DNA of 64,000 bases from Aselliscus stoliczkanus (Eukaryota > Chordata > Mammalia > Chiroptera > Hipposideridae), in NCBI GenBank assembly GCA_033961575.1, contig CM066737.1:89400271-89464270 (forward strand), written 5' to 3'. The notes below the pieces were generated by a model. That model was not told where the DNA came from. It ran no database searches and worked only from the letters and a program-made list of their open reading frames with translations. Position numbers and translations under genes: made by a program. This document shows, piece after piece, positions 11,217-22,510 of the stretch; the first letter of the stretch is position 1; the number at the start of each line of letters is the position of its first letter.

Positions 11217-11574
11217 CCGGGGGTGTCAAAACAATGTTTACAAGTGGCCACTTTGGTCAACGTTGCTCAAGCAGTAGTTTGCCATAATCAGAAGTGCCAA
11301 AATGCTGATGGTAACCACTTTGAGCACCCCCTGTAACTGCAGAAGTCAAACGTGACTTGTATTCATATTTTGTTATATATTGAGTATATATTGGTATATA
11401 TTCAGTATTACAATTTTAATACAGTTTTCCTTTCTTAAAAAATGTAGGGCCGGCCGAGTGGCGTGGTGGTCGGGGGCTGGCTTGGGACGCCAGCAGCTCG
11501 GGTTCGGGTCCTACGTGTGAGGGCCAGTGACACTACCTTCAAAAAAAAATGTATAAATTTTTTGGCACCCTCTG
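11217..11574 (+). mobile_element. Tc1/mariner-like MITE, copy 1 (carries a SINE)
   Basis: The element has inverted ends (CCGGGGGTGTCAAAAC left; TTTTTTGGCACCCTCTG right) flanked by TA/TA (11215-11216, 11575-11576), the mariner-superfamily target signature. About 250 bp without the SINE at 11447-11546. It has no transposase frame. Sister copies are at 34456 and 46416. Confidence 0.75.
11447..11546 (+). repeat. short bat SINE inside MITE copy 1
   Basis: GGGCCGGCCGAGTGGCGTGGTGG to CACTACCTTC plus A-tail, duplicating aaaaaatgta. The target reads cttaaaa, an L1-endonuclease-type site. Confidence 0.9.
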
Positions 11575-11577
11575 TAG

Positions 11578-11736
11578 AACTTCTAATAATTTTTTTAAAT
11601 TAATATTTATTGGGGTGACAATTGTTAGTAAAGTTACATAGATTTCACGTGTACAATTCTGTAATCCGTCATCTATATATCACATTGTGTGCTCACCACC
11701 CCGAGTCAGTTCTCCTTCCATCACCATGGATTTGAC
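11578..11736 (-). mobile_element. L1 3' end, 5'-truncated
   Basis: TTATTGGGGTGACAATTGTTAGTAAAGTTACATAG, then the TCACATTGTGTGCTCACCACCC stretch, is the antisense L1 3'UTR widely seen in laurasiatherians. Confidence 0.7.
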
Positions 11737-11756
11737 AAACTTCTAATCATTTTTTG

Positions 11757-12340
11757 TTGTTGTTGTGGTGGTGGTGGTGGTGGTGGTTTTTTTTTTAAAG
11801 ATTTTTTTATTGGGGAATTGGCGGAGGGGAACAGCGTTGGGGAATCGGGGAAGGGGAACAGACAAGTTGTTGTCTTTTTGTTCTTCAGTTTTGTTGCGGA
11901 GGATGTTGCTTCACTGTTGGTATCGTCATTGCGCTCTTCCCGGATGAGGCAGATCGGTCGCTGGCCTCTGGATGTCGCCCACCGCGGCTATTGGCAGCTC
12001 ACGCTTGGCTGCCAGCCGCTCACGCTGGCTGCTGGCCACCCACTGTAGCCCATGGCAGCCCACTGCAGCAGGGGCTGCAGCCCACACCATCACCGAAGCT
12101 CGCACAGCCCAGCTCCAGGTGGAGCTGTTGTTAGCTGTAGAGGGCAGTGTCACCGGCCCTCATGTGGGATCCGAACCGGGACCGCTGGCATCCCAAAACC
12201 AGCGCTTAACCAATGCACCACTCGGCCGGCCCGTTGTTGTTGTTTTTAGGGTAGTGTCACTGGCCCTCATATGTGGGACCCAAACCGGGGCCGCTGGCGT
12301 CCCGAGCTAGCACTTAACCACCGCGCCAGTTGGCCGGCCC
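11757..12340 (-). repeat. short SINE with a long SINE inserted in its tail
   Basis: Outer duplication aaacttctaatcatttttg at 11737-11755 and 12341-12359 frames two elements on the - strand: a short SINE (about 12241-12340) whose tail is a GTTGTT-rich run, and a long composite T+ SINE (about 11789-12231) inside that run. Confidence 0.88.
11789..12231 (-). repeat. long composite T+ SINE (nested)
   Basis: Complete, from AAAGATTTTTTTATTGGGGAA to GGCCGGCCC. Two CTCACGCTTGGCTGCC-like units in the body. Flanked by GTTGTT runs from the host SINE's tail. Confidence 0.92.
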
Positions 12341-12749
12341 AAACTTCTAATCATTTTTGAGATCATTATGTTGGATGAAAAATCAAGATCCACATATGCT
12401 GCCAATAAGAAACCCACTTTAAATTTAAAGATGGAAATCGGTAAAAAGCCTGGGAAAATATATACCATACTAACACTAATCCAAATAAAGCTGAAGTGGT
12501 TATATTAATATTAATATCAAAGAAAATTTCAGAGCAATAAATAATACCAGGGATAAAAGGGGTCATTTTGTAATGATACAGGAGCCAATTCATCAAGAGT
12601 ATATATAACAATCATAATATTTATGAACTTAATAACAGAGCTTCAAAACACTTGAAGTAAAAACTGATCAAACTGAAAGGTGAAGTAGGGAACTCCATAA
12701 TCATAGTCACATAGTTAAATACACCTCTCTCAATAATTAATAGAACAAG

Positions 12750-12870
12750 GGACCGGCCAAGTGGAGGGGTGGTTAAGCGCTGGCTTGGGAAGCCAGTGGC
12801 CCTGGTTCGGGTCCCACATATAAGGGCCAGTGACACTGTCCTCAAAATAAAATAAAATAAAATAAAATAA
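12750..12870 (+). repeat. short bat SINE, (AAAAT)n tail
   Basis: Inserted in the L1 fragment. Duplication aataattaatagaacaag (12732-12749) and aataattaatacaacaag (12871-12888), one mismatch in 18, so moderately old. Confidence 0.93.
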
Positions 12871-13213
12871 AATAATTAATACAACAAGTAAACAGAAAAT
12901 CAGCAAGTATATAGGAGACTTGAACAACACTATCAACTAATGTGACCTAATGAATATTTATAAAATATTCTCTCCACCAAGAGCAGAATATGCATTCTTT
13001 GCAAGTACACATGGGCTATTCACCAAGATAGACACTACTCTGGGCCATAAAGCAAGTCACAATAAATTTAAAAGGATTCAATCTATACAAAGTGTGTTAT
13101 ATGACCACAATGGGATTAAATTAGAAATCAATCATAGAAAGATCTCTGGAAAATCCCCAAATAACACAACCCTAAAAATGCATGAGCAAAGCAGAAATCA
13201 AAAGAGAAATAAG

Positions 13214-13319
13214 AGGGCCAGCCGAGTGGCGCAATGGTTAAGCGCTGGCTTGGGAAGCCAGTGGCCCCGGTTCGGGTCCCATATATGAGGGCCAGTGACA
13301 CTGCCCTCAAAAAAAAAAG
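13214..13319 (+). repeat. short bat SINE
   Basis: Inserted in the L1 fragment with duplication agagaaataag at 13203-13213 and 13320-13330. Confidence 0.93.
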
Positions 13320-13860
13320 AGAGAAATAAGAAAATATTTTGAACTGTATAAAAATGAAATATGACTTACTAAAATGTGTGTAATGCACCTAAGGTCATGC
13401 TTCGAGGAAAAGTTATAGCACTAAACACCATATTACAAAAGAAGAAAGGTCAAAATCAATGACTTCAGCTGCCATGATTAGTTGGGAAGTTAAATGACTT
13501 GTACACGCCATGTACCGAGATAGCCTATACATGAGTTCTCTGCCTCTGGATTCTCTTTTTTGAGATTCTTATGCTTGGTCTGTTTTGCTGACTGTTAATG
13601 ACAAATGGGCCACATCTCTTCTTTCTTTCACTCACCCGTCAGCTAAAAAGAAGCTCCCCACCCCCACTTGCATCCCTTTAGAAACTTGAGCAGAAACCAG
13701 TTTCAGAATCAGGAGAAAGAACCCAGAGGAAAGGCCATTTAAGCTAGTTTCCAGTCTAGGCAAAAAGAGTGCTCACTCCTCATTAGTCATCCAGTCCTCC
13801 TCACCTGGGCCAAGATGTCCACAGAAAGGTTTGGGGTCCAAAGCACTACAGAATGTGTGA

Positions 13861-14262
13861 TAGTCGGCTTGGGCTGCAATAACAAAATACCATAGACTGG
13901 ATGGTTTAAACAACATAAATCTATTTTCTTACAGGTCTTAAGAGTGGGAAGTCCAAGATCAAGGTGCTGGCCAATTCAGTTGCTGGTAAGAGCTCTCTTA
14001 TTGGATTGTAGACAGCCAACTTCTCACTAAATCCTTACTTTGCCTTTCCTCAGTGCATGTGCACGGAAAGAGAAAGGGTTGTCTCTCTCTCTTCGTCTTC
14101 TTATAAAACCACTAATCCCATCCTGAAGACCCTATTCTCATGACCACAACGAACCCTAAGCATCTCCCAAAGGTCCCATCTCCAAATACCATCACATTGG
14201 GGGTTAGGGCTTCAAGATATGAATTGGGGAGAGGGACACAAACCTTCAGTCTATAATAAAGT
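13861..14262. repeat. ancient LTR-like interspersed repeat (MaLR/ERVL type, tentative)
   Basis: GGCTTGGGCTGCAATAACAAAATACCATAGACTGGATGG ... CATCACATTGGGGGTTAGGGCTTCAA is a widespread mammalian repeat of about 400 bp. The subfamily is not assigned. Confidence 0.5.
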
Positions 14263-14574
14263 ATTCCCACTAAATAGCTCTCTCAGAAATATATAACATG
14301 GCAGGTTGCTTGTGGAGAATTTTGGGACTTTGGTTCCAGTCATCATTATTTCCTTCTTGCAGACCCAGCAAATATTATGCATCATTTTGGACACCAGAAG
14401 ATAAAAGGAGCTCTTTATTAACTCAGAGCATATAATAATATTACAACATTAGTACACTATCCTTAACAAGGAGAAAGGGAGATATGCTGCAGAAGGGGGT
14501 GAAGGGCAGAGAGGGAACTCCAAAGCAACTGAATGCCAATGGAGCAAAAGTATGACTTCTTATCCAGTGTGACA

Positions 14575-14705
14575 TTGATTGTCAAAGACCTTCAGGTCGT
14601 AGATCTACCAATCATCAGCTGTGGGACTTTGGACAAGTTACTCACCTCTCTGAAGCTCAATTTCTACATTTGTAAAATGAGACTAGTAATAGAAACCACT
14701 TTTCA
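14575..14705 (+). repeat. MIR fragment
   Basis: CTGTGGGACTTTGGACAAGTTACTCACCTCTCTGAAGCTCAATTT matches the MIR core. Confidence 0.75.
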
Positions 14706-16634
14706 AATTTGCGGGAGATCAGGAGACCACATAAAGAACACTCGAAAATGTTGATTTCAATATTAATGTTGCCCATCATTTAAATCAGTGTCGTCTTAGC
14801 CATCATCTCCCACCAGAGACACACAATAAATACTATATCACATAATTGTGTTCCCACAGTGTGAATATTCAGAGACGGTAAACTGAGGTTACATGTCTTT
14901 TCACCCAGTCTGCATGCTTTCACAAATTTTAATAGCCTGAATTATATTATCCCACCATGCCTTCTCATTAGAATAAAAAAGATCTAACTAGGTTCCAACT
15001 ACTTTAGTTAAATACTTTCTCCAGAGTATTTTAGGATTATTTGAAAAGAAAAAAAATCCATTAATTCATTAACCCAATAAATATTTATTGGGTGTCTACC
15101 AAGAACTGTTCCAGGAACCAGGTATATAGCACTGAACAAAACAGACTTAAGTCCCTTATATTTCATACCAGTATAAATAACTACAATAATATAAACTTCT
15201 GAAAGTCTGTTGACTTTGTTCCAGAACTTCTGTTTAGAATGGTCACTGTCTCCATTCTTAAATAAAGTTGGTATTGAATTTGTGTTTTGACAGTTCAAAT
15301 TAATGAAGGTATCTTTTAGTGCTAGAGATGAATCTGGAGTTTATCAGACAAAATGAACACCAGGAAAATGACATATAACAAAGAAAATGGGTATTCTGAG
15401 AAGAGAAAGAAAAATCTCATTGTGGTAATCATTACTTTTTCTTTCTCTTTAGAGGTTTATTTTATAATGCAAGCAGGGAGGAAACATCATGAGATATTTA
15501 GAATATATTACAAGCTCCAAATATATTTAAAAGTGAATAAAAGAATTTTAGAAGTAACTTCAGCAATCTGAAAACCCTATTGAAAAATTATAACGGTACA
15601 TGGGTTTTCTCATCTTTACAGTTTTTCAAGTCACTGTGTAGGCACTTTACTAGACTTTCAAAATCAAATTCTTGACAGGGCCCAGAAAGTCAGCTTCATT
15701 GTTAGTTATGAGATAATCTTTGAGCATCTATATCAATCATATCAAAACCAGCAAAAGTTTAGCTGCAATTATGTTGGTTGGTGTGGGGAGCTGTCTGGGT
15801 TTCCTTTTTCAAAGTGAGTCCTTTGATACTGTATGATATGGCAATCTGCAGGTGCCAGTTTTCTATTCCGCTGGCCCCATCCTTCTACAAGCTGCCGACT
15901 CACTTTATGGAGTGGAATTAAGAACCCGTCTGAATCAATAGGCATTTGTATCAGAGAGTGCTAGTTCTCCTCCAACATCCATTTTCCCTTTCTTGTCAGG
16001 AAATAGAAATTTTAGCTAGGCACAGCATTAATAAAGGTCAGCAAGATCTTGGAAAGCAGCTCACAGGCATCAGAAGCAATAGCATTGTGGTAAATAAGAA
16101 AGATTTATAACGTTGAGCACAGTCTGCTGTTTCTTGTTACTTTTAGCAACATCCTACAGAGGGATGGACCCCAGTCAGAACTAGCTAGACAGCAACCAAA
16201 AATGGAAGAGGACATAGCTCTGTCAAGAGTCATTCTTTGCTGTGGCCTGGGATTTCAGAGTCCCACACAATTGAAAAAGCCAAATGCTTTCTGCAACTCC
16301 ACAGTCTAGCAGTTTAAAGAGGCTACAAAAATGGGGAAGACTTGCCAAGAAGTAATACTGGGCTCCTCAAGCACCTTCCTTCTTGACCAGTAAATGAGAG
16401 CCAGAGTAGCGGTAAAGAGCATATTAAGAACATCAACCTCCCACCCAAACCTATTAAGAAGAGCTTAAGGAAGCGACTCTCACGTTGAATGAGAGGAAGA
16501 TGAGTCAGTACAGAGAACAGTGAAACAGCAAGAGAATTGGCCTGGAAGAGACAGTGGGCTATAGTTAACCTTTTTGTTTGCTTTTCAAACTAGAATTTCT
16601 TTTTGCTATCTTTTTACATCGAAAAGGAAAAATC
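14706..16634. other. intergenic, nothing recognised
   Basis: AT-rich and without identifiable genes or repeats. Confidence 0.45.
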
Positions 16635-17356
16635 TTACTGTTGGATCATATTTCCTCCTCTGGAGCTGTGCTTGGGACCACTCATACTTTTGTCTCTTTG
16701 TTATTCCCCCAAAGAGAGGGCATGTCCAGTATGGCATAGCTGTGGGACTTCCTTGAAGGACTTGGGAAGCAGGAAGCGATCAACATTCCCTGGAGTAAGG
16801 ATCACCCCACTGGCAGAGCAGAAGAAGGGGATGCCACAGCCACTTCCAATTTGGCCTCATGTCACTGATAACACTAGGGTCCCCATGCAGTCCTGGCGCC
16901 AGGCGGATGTGCATTCTTCCCGGGGAGGACAGGACCTTGAGCAAGATGGATGGCCAATGCTGCCAGAATGTGCCATGGATGAGCATCAGGGACAGGGCCT
17001 GTGGGGTCTTCAGGGGCATCAGCTCCAACTCAGTTGCCTGCAGTGAGTGACTCTGATTGGTCTGGATGACAGGGCCAGTGCTGGGGTTCCCCAGCTGCAG
17101 GGCAAATTATTGCTTCTCGCTGGTGTCCACCATAACCTGCACATCTTCAGCTGAGAATCTGTAGAAGTGGGGCAGCAGCAGGAGGGCATCCAGGAGCTTG
17201 AAGCTGTTGGCCCCATAGGAAGCCCCAATTTCAGGGCCCATGGTGCAAGGTGTAGGACAGAGTGCTGGACAGCTGCACATGTTGGTCAGGTTCCTGAGGC
17301 CTGTGAGCCCTCCTACCCCAGGCTGCTGCCTGCCTCCTTCTTCCAGAGGAGTTCAT
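16635..17356 (-). pseudogene. TRPT1: TRPT1 processed pseudogene (tRNA 2'-phosphotransferase 1 retrocopy)
   Basis: Read on the - strand from an ATG at 17356 to a TAA at 16637-16635, this intronless block follows TRPT1 (Tpt1/KptA family, which transfers the splicing 2'-phosphate from tRNA to NAD+) end to end. Recognisable blocks include VQLSSTLSYTLHHG, FSAEDVQVMVDT, ELELMPLKTPQALSL, HGTFWQHWPSILLK and a C-terminal IQQ. It is dead: two one-base G deletions lie close together near codon 40, there is a TAA inside the KQ-FALQLG block, and about 30 bp encoding the middle of the C-terminal domain are missing. Residues that should be catalytic Arg in the LRHG and RANQGHS-type motifs read His and Gln. 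At 722 bp it is near full CDS length. The absence of introns points to a retrocopy. The parental protein was compared from memory. Confidence 0.88.
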
Positions 17357-17507
17357 GGCCAAGACAGACTCCCACTGTCCGGCAGCTGACCCCACAAGAT
17401 GGGTACTGTGGAAAATAGACCAGAAACCTATTAAATGTTAGAGGGAGTCTGAAAGCCTGAAACCAAAAACCTGGCTTGCAAATGCCTATGAAGATTAGAG
17501 CCTGTGT

Positions 17508-17990
17508 CTGGAGGAGGAAAAATAATTTTCCCTCTATTCTTCTGGGTTGTTGGCTGAGACCCCCTGTAATAAAATATAGCTTAACAGGAGAAAAACAAAC
17601 AGAAGTTTAATAACATGTATACCTCCTGTACATGGGAGATACCCAGAAAACTGAGTAACTCCCTAAAATGGCCCCAGCTGTGAATTTAAATGCTTTCAAC
17701 TAAAGACAAAAGATGTTGGGCATGGGGGGCGGGGGGGGGGGGGGAGTCAGTTATTCGAGGAGGTGACCAGGAAAGCACAGAAATCCAGGGCAAGGTTGTT
17801 ATGCAGATTGAAGTCCTAGCCTTCTCCATTGATAAAACTTTCTAGAGATTTCCGTTGTCCTCTTCTTCCTAGTATGGAGAGGAAAACACCCTTACACACG
17901 GAGATTTTCCTCACACATGTAAATATTTCTTACAAAAGGGAAACCTCTACTCTTCTACTTGGTTTCAGAGCTTCTCCTGTGCTTGCTGTT
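17508..17990 (-). repeat. ancient LTR-like repeat, copy 2 (inverted)
   Basis: Reverse complement of the 6.8-7.3 kb block: shared TGTACATGGGAGATACCCAG and TGCATTATGAAC-free core, with TAACAGGAGAAAAACAAACAG. It contains an expanded poly-G run (17726-17744). Confidence 0.6.
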
Positions 17991-18005
17991 TCTTAAAAAT
18001 AAGCA

Positions 18006-18118
18006 GCTCAGGGCGTTGGTTAAGAGCTGGCTTAGGAAGCCAGCGGCCCAGGTTCGGATCCCACATATGAGGGCCAGTGACACTGCCCTCTAAAAAAAAA
18101 CACACACACACAAAAAAA
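18006..18118 (+). repeat. short bat SINE, 5'-truncated
   Basis: Starts inside the head (GGGCGTTGGTTAAGAGCTGG), lacks the GGCCGGCCGAGTGG start, and runs to CACTGCCCTC plus (CA)n/A-rich tail. Confidence 0.88.
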
Positions 18119-18254
18119 CAAAAGTCAATTGGGTCTTGAGAAAATACATATGGTAAAGGAAAATCACTTGGAAACTGTTTCTCCTATATAGATATCAAAG
18201 GAGTGAAATTAAGCAAATCTGGAGATTTTCTGTTACATTATATTATAATGTAAC

Positions 18255-18480
18255 ATTATATTAGCTAACGCTTATTGAGGACCTATTTCGTGCTAGGTGC
18301 TATGCTAAGTGTTTTATATCATTTAATCTTTACGACATTTTATATATGAGAAACAGACTTAAAGAGGTTAAGCAAATCACCCAAGATCACATAATTAGAA
18401 AGTGCTCCGAGCAGGATTTTAAATCCTGAGTACTGAATCCAGAATCAGTACTCTCAACTGCTAAACCATATTGCCTCCCA
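18255..18480 (-). repeat. MIR
   Basis: TTATTGAGGACCTATTTCGTGCTAGGTGCTATGCTAAG ... GAGGTTAAGCAAATCACCCAAG is the reverse complement of the MIR core. Confidence 0.88.
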
Positions 18481-19330
18481 TGTCAAAAGAACATTTAGAG
18501 TGATAACACACAATGCTGGAAAGATTGGTAAAGGGGTTTACTCATTCATTACTGTCCGGTTTGCTCTCAGACACCTCACTGCCTTTCTCTGGCTTTGCTC
18601 TCTATCATAGAAAACAAAATTTTCTAGGTTCCTTTGTTCTCTGCCTTCTGAGTAGATTTGACCAATGGACAGTCCGCGCATAAGATTTGACAGCGAGAAG
18701 GAAGGGTTCAAAGTACTATTCTCCCTCTTTCTTTCTGCTTCTTACAGCATCTTTTCCATGGATCCAGCTTTATCCAGACCAAACCTCCTTTAATGGTCTC
18801 AGATACTATTAGACAGTCCTGACCTAACAGACCCAGTCATGGGTCCAGTTCCCTTCAGATGGCCCTGGTGTCTGGGCTCCGGTAATACCACCTCACCCAA
18901 GTGTCCCTCCATCCCTAGGGACAACAGCATCTTTCTGCTGTTGTCAATCTCTGTTATTTCATCAGTGACTTCTCAGCTTCTCTATTACTTTTAACATCAA
19001 TTTCCTGTTTTATTTTCCCTCTGTCAAAAACTACTAAAGTGGTTTCTGAGGGTTTTGATGGAACCTAACTTAATATACAGACAATACACCCCTTTGAGGA
19101 ATAGGAGCAGTAATGATGATCATACATGTTAAAACTTAAAAATGTACTTTAAGGAAATAATTTAATAGAAACAACAAAAAAATTGTACATAGATGTGCAT
19201 TTCAGCATTATTTGTAATAGCAGAATATTGGAAGCTATCTAATGTTCAATATTAGGAGAATGGACTAAAAATCAGAGGTACATAACACAATGGAATAATA
19301 TGCAGCCATAATAATTATTATATCAGTCAG
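18481..19330. other. intergenic, nothing recognised
   Basis: No gene. Some segments resemble old LTR or L1 remnants without a confident match. Confidence 0.35.
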
Positions 19331-19780
19331 CTTTTTTAAGATTTTATTGGGGAATTGGGGGAGAGAACCACGTAGAGGAACAGGGGAGGGGGAACAGACA
19401 AGTTGCTGTCCTTTTGTTCTTCAGTCTAGTTGTGGAGGATGTTGCTTCACTGGCCCATGTTGGTATCATCATTGTGCTCTTCCCGGGTGAGGCGGATCGG
19501 TTGCCGGCCTCTGGATGGCTGCTCACAGCAGATCTTGGCAGCTCACACCGGCTGCCAGCCGCTCACGCTGGCTGCCGGCCACTCACTGTAGCCTATGGCA
19601 GCCCAATGCAGCAGGGGCTGCAGCTATGCCGTCCTGGGGACTCACAGCAGCCCAGCTCCAGGTGGAGCTGTTGTTCACCATCTTAGCTGTAGAGGGCAGT
19701 GTCACTGGCCCTCATGTGTGGGATCTGAACCAGGGCTGCTGGCGTCCCAAGCCAGCACTTACCCAACACGCCACTTGCTA
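19331..19780 (-). repeat. long composite T+ SINE
   Basis: Reverse complement from AAGATTTTATTGGGGAATTGGGG to ACGCCACTT. The last head bases are diverged. Confidence 0.9.
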
Positions 19781-20424
19781 GATTATACTACAGTGACAGC
19801 TGATTCGCAAATCTCTGATTTATCGCAGGTTTATTTCTCACTCAGCTACCTATCTTTTGCAGGTTAGCTATAGCTGTGCTTCATTCCAGGACCCAGTTGG
19901 AAATACCAGCCCCATGTTGGTCTCTAGGCAGTGGAAAAAGCGCAAGGACAGAATGATACAATAGGTCTTACAGCTTAGGCTCAGATGTGGGATATGTCAT
20001 TTCTGCTCAAATTCCACTGGCCAAAGCAAGTCATATGACCAAGCTTGATATCAGTGAAGCAGATACTGCTTCTATGAGAGGACCACCAGGAATTGGCAAT
20101 ATAAAGATAGCACCAGAGGAAAGGGGCGGCAAAGATTTTCAACAATAATAAAATCTACCACCATAATGAAGACTATAAAGAAACATGGAAAATGTTTGAT
20201 ATAATGATAAGGAAAGTAAGAATCAACAAAAATGTTTACATATACTATTGTGGTGGAGTCTGCTGGCTGTCTGCCAAAATCCATTCTAACCTGTTTCCTG
20301 GGCATAAGAAGTTAGATGTAGTCATATGACTAAATTCTAGTCAACCACACTATCTACCTGGAGATAAAATCAGATTCCACAGATAAAGGGCTCAGTCCTG
20401 CAGGACTGCCCCCTCCTCCTCCCT
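19781..20424. other. intergenic, nothing recognised
   Basis: Unclassified sequence. Segment 20235-20400 resembles an old repeat also hinted at near 24.8 kb. Confidence 0.35.
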
Positions 20425-21085
20425 TCAGACACCAATTGCCAGTGCAGTTTGTCACTTGTGCTTCTGATCAACTGGCTATAAATCAGAGGTTCCTATGACT
20501 TCCTCCTTGGGCTTGATTAATTTGCTAGAGCAGCTCACAGAATTTAGGTGAATAGTTTACTTACTAGATTACCAGTTTATTATAAAAGGATATAATGCAG
20601 GAACAGTCAGATGAAAGAAATGCCTAGGGCAAGGTATGGGGGATGCGACATGGAGCTTCCATGCCCTCTCTGACAAGTCACGTTCCTGGTACCTCCATGT
20701 GTTCACCAACCCGGAAGTGCTCTGAATCCCTTTTGGATTTTTATGAAGGGTAAGTAAACATAATTGATTAAATCATTGGCCACTGGTGATTAATTCAACT
20801 TCCAGCCCATCTCCCCTCTACAGAGGTTGGAAGGTGGGGCTGAACATTCCAACCTTCTAATCACAGGGTTGGCGTCCTTGTCAACCAGCCCCCATTTTTA
20901 GGGGCTTTCCAAAAGTTCCCTCATTAACATAAACTCAGGTGTGGTTGGAAGTTGCTTGTTAGGACTGACAAAAGGTACTTTTATAGCTATATCACTTAGG
21001 GAATTTCATCAGTTTTATGAGCTCTGCCAGGAATGCAGACAAAGACCAAATATATATTTCTTATCATTAATCACAGTATCATAAG
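20425..21085. repeat. ERVL-type solo LTR (MER21-like, tentative)
   Basis: A block of about 660 bp containing TTTGCTAGAGCAGCTCACAGAA, TTTATTATAAAAGGATATAA, CCATGTGTTCACCAACCCGGAAG and CATTAACATAAACTCAGGTGTGG, known to me from a widespread mammalian ERVL-class LTR. The exact family and orientation are uncertain. Confidence 0.5.
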
Positions 21086-21613
21086 GACCCACTACCATGC
21101 AGCCTGATTTACCATCTCCCAGCTTATCCCTCTCACATTTCTAGGCTCATGACAATCAGTCAGAAGATTATAGAATGAGAAGTTTAGAAAGAATTCTTCT
21201 GATGTCACTACTCTCCGATTGGGAGCATGAGATTTGAAAGCAAACAAATGATTTTTTTAGGGACCAAAAGGAAAAGTTTTTTAAAACTCTCTACATAATT
21301 TCTTCTTGGTAAAATTGAAATAATGATGAACTTCAATTTTGAATGTTTATTATATCACTTATAATAATTGAAAATATTTTTCTCATTTTTACTATGAGTT
21401 TACACATGACCTCTTTGGGGACAATCTCCCCAGACAAATGTCTCCTTCCCATAACTTTTTCCAATCCCCACTCTCCCAAACACTTTCTCCATCCAGATCC
21501 ATAGTTTTTAGAACACTAAAGGTATTGTTAAAGAGAAAACTACAGGCTCAAGATGGTGTCACTCATGCTAAAAGCCCATGAGACTAAACTATAAACAGCT
21601 GGCACCCTACATC
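21086..21613. other. intergenic, nothing recognised
   Basis: No gene or repeat assigned. Confidence 0.4.
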
Positions 21614-21622
21614 AAGATTGCC

Positions 21623-22059
21623 GGGGGCGCATTGGTTGGGCGCTGGTTTTGGGATGCCAGCGGCCCCGGTTCGGATCCCACATGAGGGCCAGTGACACTG
21701 CCCTCTACAGCTAACAACAGCTCCACCTGGAGCTCGGCTGTGCGAGCCCCGGTGATGGTGTGGGCTGCAGCCCCTGCTGCAGTGGGCTGCCATGGGCTAC
21801 AGTGGGTGGCCCGCAGCCAGCGTGAGCAGCTGACAGCCAAGCGTGAGCTGCCAATAGCCGCGGTGGGCGACATCCAGAGGCCAGCGACCGATCTGCCTCA
21901 TCCGGGAAGAGCGCAATGACGATACCGACAGTGAAGCAACATCCTCCGCAACTGGGCTGAGGAACGGAAGGACAGCAGCTTGTCTGTTCCCCTTCCCCGG
22001 TTCCCCAACGCTGTTCCCCTCCACCAATTCCCCAATAAAATCTTTAAAAAAAAAAAAAA
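21623..22059 (+). repeat. long composite T+ SINE, 5'-truncated
   Basis: Begins at GGGGGCGCATTGG, lacking the first 13 or so bases, and ends CAATAAAATCTTT plus A16. Duplication aagattgcc at 21614-21622 and 22060-22068. Confidence 0.92.
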
Positions 22060-22076
22060 AAGATTGCCTGGCACCA

Positions 22077-22510
22077 GGCAGCCAGATGACTCAGCTGGTG
22101 AGAGCGCGTGCTCTTAACAACAAGGTTGCCAGTTCAACTCCTGCATGGGATGGTGAGCTATGCCCCCTCCGCAACTAAGGTTGAACATGACATCTTGAGC
22201 TTAGGGGCCTCAAGCTGCCGATGGGGAGCCAGAAGGCTTGGTTGGTTAAAACACGTGCTCTTAACAACAGGGTTGCCTGTTCGATTCCCTAATGAGAATT
22301 AGGTGCAGGGGGGCTGCGCGCCCCTACAACTAGATTGAAAGTAGCTACTGGGCTTGGAGCTGAGCTGTGCCCTACACACTAAGATTGAAGGACAACAACT
22401 TGACTTGGAGCTGACGAGTCCTAGAAAAAAAACAATGTTCCCCTTCCCCAATTCTCCCACACACTGTTCCTTTCCCCAATTCTCCAGTAAAATCTTAAAA
22501 AAAAAAAATG
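22077..22510 (+). repeat. dimeric Ves/Rhin-type SINE
   Basis: Two tRNA-like heads in tandem (AGATGACTCAGCTGG near 22083 and TTGGTTAAAACACGTGCTCTTAACAAC near 22238), then a CCAGTAAAATCTT plus A-tail. Duplication gcctggcacca at 22066-22076 and 22511-22521; the left copy overlaps the right duplication of the neighbouring SINE, so both entered one site. Confidence 0.9.

Larger units (their letters stand above)
12362..13490 (+). mobile_element. ancient L1 ORF2 fragment
   Basis: Nucleotide stretches such as AATAAGAAACCCACTTTAAATTTAAAG, CACATGGGCTATTCACCAAGATAGAC and GGGATTAAATTAGAAATCAAT are L1 ORF2 reverse-transcriptase region. Frames are broken. Two short SINEs (12750, 13214) interrupt it. Confidence 0.8.
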
